From NCBI RefSeq assembly GCF_000783395.1, contig NZ_JSFK01000029.1, positions 24,544-88,543 on the forward strand: a stretch of DNA of 64,000 nt, written 5' to 3'. The stretch is from Pseudomonas chlororaphis (GTDB lineage: Bacteria > Pseudomonadota > Gammaproteobacteria > Pseudomonadales > Pseudomonadaceae). The stretch's first letter is position 1; each line of letters opens with the position of its first letter. The notes under the pieces are model-generated. The model was not told the origin of the DNA, did no database searches, and saw only the letters and a list, made by a program, of their open reading frames with translations. A program made the translations under genes and the position numbers. Shown in pieces: positions 63,201 through 64,000 of this stretch.

Positions 63201-64000
63201 ACCATCGACACCACCACGGTGAAGCTGACGGCAACGGCCACTGCGGCAGAGGGCGGCAACGTCGTGTACACCGCGACCGTCGGCGCGCCAGTCACCGGTT
63301 CGCCGGTTGTCGTGACCCTGGCCAACGGTCAAACCATCACCATCGGCGTCGGCCAGACCACCGGCACCGCGACCACCACCGCACCGAACGATGCGTTGAC
63401 TGGCCATGCACCGCTGACCAACTCGATCACCAACGTCACGGGCGGCAACTACGAGAATCTGGTGGCCGACAAGACTCCGGTCAGCACCACGGTGACCGAC
63501 ACCGTCGACACCACCAACCTGTCGCTGTCCGCGACCGGCACCGTGGCCGAGGGTGGCCAGATCACCTACACCGCGACCCTGACCAACGCCGCCGGTTCGC
63601 CGGTCACCGTGACCCTGAGCAACGGTTCGGTGATCACCATCGACGCCGGCAAGACCAGCGGCACCGTGACCGTTCCAGCGCCAGCCGATGACGTCTACAA
63701 AGACGCCGGCAACGTCCAGGCCACGATCAAAACCGCCACGGGTGGCAGCTTCGAAAACCTGGTGACCAGCACCACGCCAGCCGTGACCAGCGTCACCGAC
63801 ACCATCGATACCACCACGGTGAAACTGACCGCGACCGGCACAGCGGCTGAAGGCGGCAACGTCGTCTACACCGCCACCGTCGGCGCAGCCGTGACTGGCG
63901 CGCCTGTTGTCGTGACCCTGGCCAACGGTCAGACCATCACCATCGACATCGGCAAAACCACCGGCACCGTGACCACTACCGCACCGAACGATGCGTTGAC
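51291..64000 (+). CDS. lapA: LapA giant biofilm adhesin, 3' part outside the window
   Basis: The first 4236 codons of a type I-secreted surface adhesin; the frame stays open to the window edge. The N-terminus (MSSVVAIVKSIVGQVFVVSPEG, residues 1-106) is the LapA retention module that plugs LapE; TAAG at 107-110 is the LapG protease site, at the same place as in P. fluorescens Pf0-1. A linker (to about 170) is followed by one divergent 102-residue unit and then at least 39 units of exactly 100 residues. The RTX C-terminus and secretion signal must lie further right. LapA drives irreversible attachment and is released by LapG when c-di-GMP falls (LapD/LapG not in window). Confidence 0.96.
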   Translation, partial: MSSVVAIVKSIVGQVFVVSPEGVRRVLVEGDRLFVGDQIDTGLSGAVSLELADGRTLDLGRETQWSANAPDSSTDLAEATAQAAPSVAELQQAIAAGVDPTTALDATAAGPSAAGTGGAAGGGHSFVMLDATAGRVDPTIGFPTAGINAAGQAAQNITGGQTTDTTTNALRESTLSLSATPSITEAGGVLVYTATLTQAPLTDLTITLSNGAVIVIPAGATTGTVNVPLAPNDTVYNDPTQIDVTVTGTTGGNGITVTTPTNPATTQVTDTIDTTTVTLTAGPSVTEGGQITYTATLTNPAQTPVTVTLSNGSTITIGAGQTTGTVNVPTPANDVYNNGSTVTTTITGASGGNFENLVPNPTPAVTTITDSIDTTNLTLTATGTVVEGGQITYTATLTNPAQTPVTVTLSNGSTITIEAGQTTGTVNVPTAANDVYNNGGTVSTTITGATGGNFENLVPNTTPATTTITDSVDTTTVTLTAGSTVTEGGQITYTATLTNPAQTPVTVTLSNGSTITIEAGQTTGVVNVPTPANDVYNNGSTVSTTITGATGGNFENLVPDTTPATTTITDSIDTTNLSLSATGTVAEGGSIVYTATLTNPAGTPVTVTLSNGSVITIDAGKTTGTVTVPAPADDVYKDAGQVEVSINTVTGGNFENLVPSTVPAVTEVTDTLDTSTVKLTADTSVAEGGTVTYTATVGAPVTGSPVVVTLANGQSITIAVGQTTGTVTTTAPNDALTGNAPLTNSITGVSGGNYEDLVADKTPVSTSVTDVADTTNLSLSATGSVAEGGSIVYTATLTNAAGSPVTVTLSNGSVITIETGKTTGTVTVPAPADDVYKDAGKVEVTIKDATGGNFENLVPSTVPAVTDVTDTVDTTAVKLTATETAAEGGTVTYTATVGAPVTGSPVIVTLANGQNITIEVGKTTGTVTTTAPNDALTGHAPITNAITGVSGGNYEDLVADKTPVSTTVTDTTDTTDLTLSATGTVAEGGQITYTATLTNPAGTPVTVTLSNGSVITIEAGKTTGTVTVAAPADDVYKDAGKVEVTIKDATGGNFENLVPSTVPAVTDVTDTIDTSTVKLTATETAAEGGTVTYTATVGAPVTGSPVIVTLANGQTITIAVGQTTGTATATAPNDALTGHAPLTNSITNVSGGNYENLVADKTPVSTTVTDTTDTTNLTLSATGTVAEGGSIVYTATLTNAAGSPVTVTLSNGSVITIEAGKTTGTVTVAAPADDVYKDAGKVEVTIKDATGGDFENLVPSTVPAVTDVTDTIDTSTVKLTATETAAEGGTVTYTATVGAPVTGSPVVVTLANGQSITIAVGQTTGTVSTTAPNDVLAGHAPLTNAITNVSGGNYENLVADKTPVSTTVTDTVDTTTVSLTATGNVNEGGSIVYTATLTNPAGTPVTVTLSNGSTITIDAGKTTGTVTVPAPADDVYKDAGKVEVTIKETSGGNFENLVANPTPAVTNVADTINTTHLTLSAESYVLEGTSITYTATLTNAAQTPVTVNLSNGQTITIEAGKTSGSVTIAAPSDDVYKDVSKLTVTMTDATGGNFEKLDVSKTPVSTTVNDTVDKTTLTLSASDTVSEGGQITYTATLSNPAGTAMTVTLANGAVINIAAGATSGSVNFAAPANTPYIDGGKVQTAIASHSGGNFEQVDADRSAVVTTVTDTVDTTNISLSATASVAEGGSIVYTASLSNPAGTAMTVTLSNGAVINIAKGATTGTATVAAPADDVYKDAGKVDASITKTTGGNFENLVVDKTPAVTDVTDTIDNSTVSLTATASTVEGGVVVYTASVTAPVTGAPVVVTLSNGQTITIPVGASSGSVNFTAPNDALAGGNTLSVKIDGASGGNYENLVADKTPAVTSVTDTVDTTNLSLSATGTVAEGGSIVYTATLTNPAGSPVTVTLSNGSVITIEAGKTTGTVTVAAPADDVYKDAGKIEVTIKDATGGNFENLVPSTTPAVTDVTDTIDTSTVKLTADTTVAEGGTVTYTATVGAPVTGSPVVVTLANGQSITIEVGKTTGTVTTTAPNDALNGQASLGNSITNVSGGNYENLVADKTPVSTTVTDTVDTTDLSLSATNSVAEGGSIIYTATLSNPAGTPVTVTLSNGSVITIEAGKTTGTVTVAAPADDVYKDAGKVEVTIKDATGGNFENLVPSTVPAVTEVTDTIDTSTVKLTATETAAEGGTVTYTATVGAPVTGSPVVVTLANGQNITIEVGKTTGTVTTTAPNDALNGHTPLTNAITDVSGGNYENLVADKTPVSTTVTDTVDTTNLSLTATGTVAEGGLIVYTATLTNPAGTPVTVTLSNGSVITIEAGKTTGTVTVPAPADDAYKDAGKVEVTIKDATGGNFENLVPSTTPAVTDVTDTIDTSTVKLTATESAAEGGTVTYTATVGAPVTGSPVVVTLANGQNITIEVGKTTGTVSTTAPNDALTGHAPLTNSITGVSGGNYENLVADKTPVSTSVTDTVDTTNLSLSATGSVNEGGQITYTATLTNAAGSPVTVTLSNGSVITIDAGKTTGTVTVDAPKDDVYKDAGTVEATIKGATGGDFENLVTSTAPAVTTVNDTIDTSTVSLTATANVAEGETVVYTATVTAPVTGSPVVVTLSNGQTITIAVGETTGSVNFVAPNSPLAGGSSLSVTIDGATGGNYEKLAVDGKSADTAVSDTTDTTNLNLTATDSVAEGGSIVYTATLTNPAGTPVTVTLSNGSVITIEAGKTTGTVTVAAPADDVYKDAGKVEVTIKDATGGNFENLVPSTVPAVTNVTDTIDTTTVKLTATESAAEGGSVTYTATVGAPVTGSPVVVTLANGQTITIGVGQTTGTATTTAPNDALTGHAPITNAITEVSGGNFENLVADKTPVSTNVTDTVDTTDLSLSATGSVAEGGSIVYTATLTNAAGSPVTVTLSNGAVITIEAGKTTGTVTVPAPADDVYKDAGKVEATISTATGGNFENLVPSTVPAVTEVTDTIDTSTVKLTATETAAEGGTVTYTATVGAPVTGSPVVVTLANGQNITIEVGKTTGTVTFTAPNDALTGHAPITNAITEVSGGNYENLVADKTPVSTNVTDTVDTTNLSLSATGAVAEGGSIVYTATLTNAAGSPVTVTLSNGAVITIEAGKTTGTVTVPAPADDVYKDAGKVEATISTATGGNFENLVPSTTPAVTEVTDTIDTSTVKLTADTSVAEGGTVTYTATVGAPVTGSPVVVTLTNGQTITIGVGQTTGTATTTAPNDALTGHAPITNAITEVSGGNYENLVADKTPVSTTVTDTVDTTNLSLSATGSVVEGGSIVYTATLTNAAGSPVTVTLSNGAVITIEAGKTTGTVTVAAPADDVYKDAGKVEATISTATGGNFENLVPSTVPAVTNVTDTIDTTTVKLTATESTAEGGNVTYTATVGAPVTGSPVVVTLANGQTITIGVGQTTGTATTTAPNDALTGHAPLTNAITDVTGGNFENLVADKSPVSTNVTDTVDTTNLSLSATNSVAEGGSIVYTATLTNAAGSPVTVTLSNGAVITIDAGKTSGTVSVPAPADDVYKDAGTVQATISTATGGNFENLVPSTTPAVTSVTDTIDTTTVKLTATESAAEGGNVVYTATVGAPVTGSPVVVTLANGQTITIGVGQTTGTATTAAPNDALTGHAPLTNAITNVTGGNYENLVADKTPVSTNVTDTVDTTNLSLSATGSVAEGGSIVYTATLTNAAGSPVTVTLSNGAVITIDAGKTTGTVTVPAPADDVYKDAGTVQATISTATGGNFENLVPSTTPAVTSVTDTIDTTTVKLTATESAAEGGNVVYTATVGAPVTGSPVVVTLANGQTITIGIGQTTGTATTTAPNDALTGHAPLTNSITNVTGGNYENLVADKTPVSTNVTDTVDTTNLSLSATGSVAEGGSIVYTATLTNAAGSPVTVTLSNGAVITIDAGKTTGTVTVPAPADDVYKDAGTVQATISTATGGNFENLVPSTTPAITSVTDTIDTTTVKLTATATAAEGGNVVYTATVGAPVTGSPVVVTLANGQTITIGVGQTTGTATTTAPNDALTGHAPLTNSITNVTGGNYENLVADKTPVSTTVTDTVDTTNLSLSATGTVAEGGQITYTATLTNAAGSPVTVTLSNGSVITIDAGKTSGTVTVPAPADDVYKDAGNVQATIKTATGGSFENLVTSTTPAVTSVTDTIDTTTVKLTATGTAAEGGNVVYTATVGAAVTGAPVVVTLANGQTITIDIGKTTGTVTTTAPNDAL
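51609..51620 (+). other. LapG cleavage site of LapA (TAAG)
   Basis: Codons ACC-GCT-GCC-GGC encode Thr-Ala-Ala-Gly at residues 107-110, in the context TALDATAAGPSAAG. In P. fluorescens LapG cuts between the two alanines of this motif, releasing the adhesin from the cell. Confidence 0.85.
52119..64000 (+). repeat. Tandem 300-bp repeats of lapA, about 39.6 units
   Basis: Repeat units stay in strict 300-bp register: the motif GGCGGCCAGATCAC(T/C)TACACCGCG at about 52157 recurs 11,400 bp later at 63557, and intermediate units keep the same columns. From about 53.3 kb two subtypes alternate, one with ATLTN-AG-PVTVTLSNG and DDVYKDAGKVE, the other with ATVGAPVTGSPVVVTLANG and PNDAL-GHAPLTN, giving a 600-bp higher-order period. 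The alternation is interrupted by three atypical units at about 55.8-56.6 kb. Confidence 0.93.

Noticed and set aside
51288..63407. Several very long open frames on the minus strand (500-1000 codons)
   Set aside because: They mirror the lapA repeats in a fixed frame and read as repetitive Gly/Asp/Arg sequence (GVGQGRGVDDRTA). They result from GC-rich codons of the tandem repeat.

Overview
The window comes from a GC-rich gammaproteobacterial chromosome, almost certainly a Pseudomonas of the fluorescens group. The evidence is a lapA gene divergent from lapE-lapB-lapC (with a LapG-type TAAG site at residues 107-110 of LapA), a pga operon, and Pseudomonas-type REP/REPIN elements (GCTGGCAAGCCAGCTCCCACA and GATCGCAGCCTTCGGCAGCTCC families). 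No rRNA, tRNA, CRISPR array, integrase or transposase was seen.

Layout. (1) 1-5.7 kb, minus strand: pgaA-pgaB-pgaC for poly-N-acetylglucosamine, with pgaC cut by the window edge. (2) 5.9-8.4 kb: a DUF945/YdgA-like protein, a REPIN and a small membrane protein. (3) 8.5-13.6 kb, minus: a MarR-FUSC-DUF1656-HlyD-OMF efflux operon whose genes overlap by 4 nt. (4) 13.6-17.5 kb: a lower-GC Fic protein with phased A-tracts upstream, DUF2789, a YbaK-like deacylase, and an NfeD-slipin pair. (5) 17.5-36.4 kb: an unusual secretion and modification locus. (6) 36.9-46 kb: an NYN-domain protein, an EmrAB-type pump in which adaptor and outer-membrane factor share one uninterrupted frame, a LysR regulator, and a taurine/sulfonate-type ABC permease-ATPase-TauD set without a binding protein. 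(7) 46-64 kb: lapC-lapB-lapE and, divergently, the first 12.7 kb of lapA, a tandem array of exactly 100-residue repeats that runs off the window.

The most interesting region is 17.5-36.4 kb. On the minus strand it encodes, in transcriptional order, a GT39-like membrane glycosyltransferase, a sulfotransferase, a 2138-residue surface protein (LEPR-type N-terminal motif, DUF4347, Gly-rich beta-helix-like section, thirteen 102-residue Ig-like repeats), a TolC-like outer-membrane lipoprotein, an adenylylsulfate kinase, an aspartyl/asparaginyl hydroxylase-like protein and a second sulfotransferase. Next to it are a phage-tail-collar-like protein with a DUF6916-like partner on the plus strand, and a minus-strand operon of three HlyD-type adaptors, one fused to an M50 zinc-metalloprotease membrane domain with a PqqD-like N-terminus. 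There is no ABC ATPase, no RTX repeat and no other phage gene. My reading, an inference, is a dedicated export route for a giant surface protein with PAPS production and sulfation (perhaps also hydroxylation and glycosylation) encoded alongside. The logic resembles the Xanthomonas RaxX/RaxST sulfopeptide system but with different parts.

Overall the window is rich in cell-surface functions: one matrix polysaccharide, two giant repeat proteins with their exporters, and two multidrug-type pumps. REP/REPIN elements sit between many transcription units; one supplies the last codons of a sulfotransferase and one is a chimera of two repeat types.
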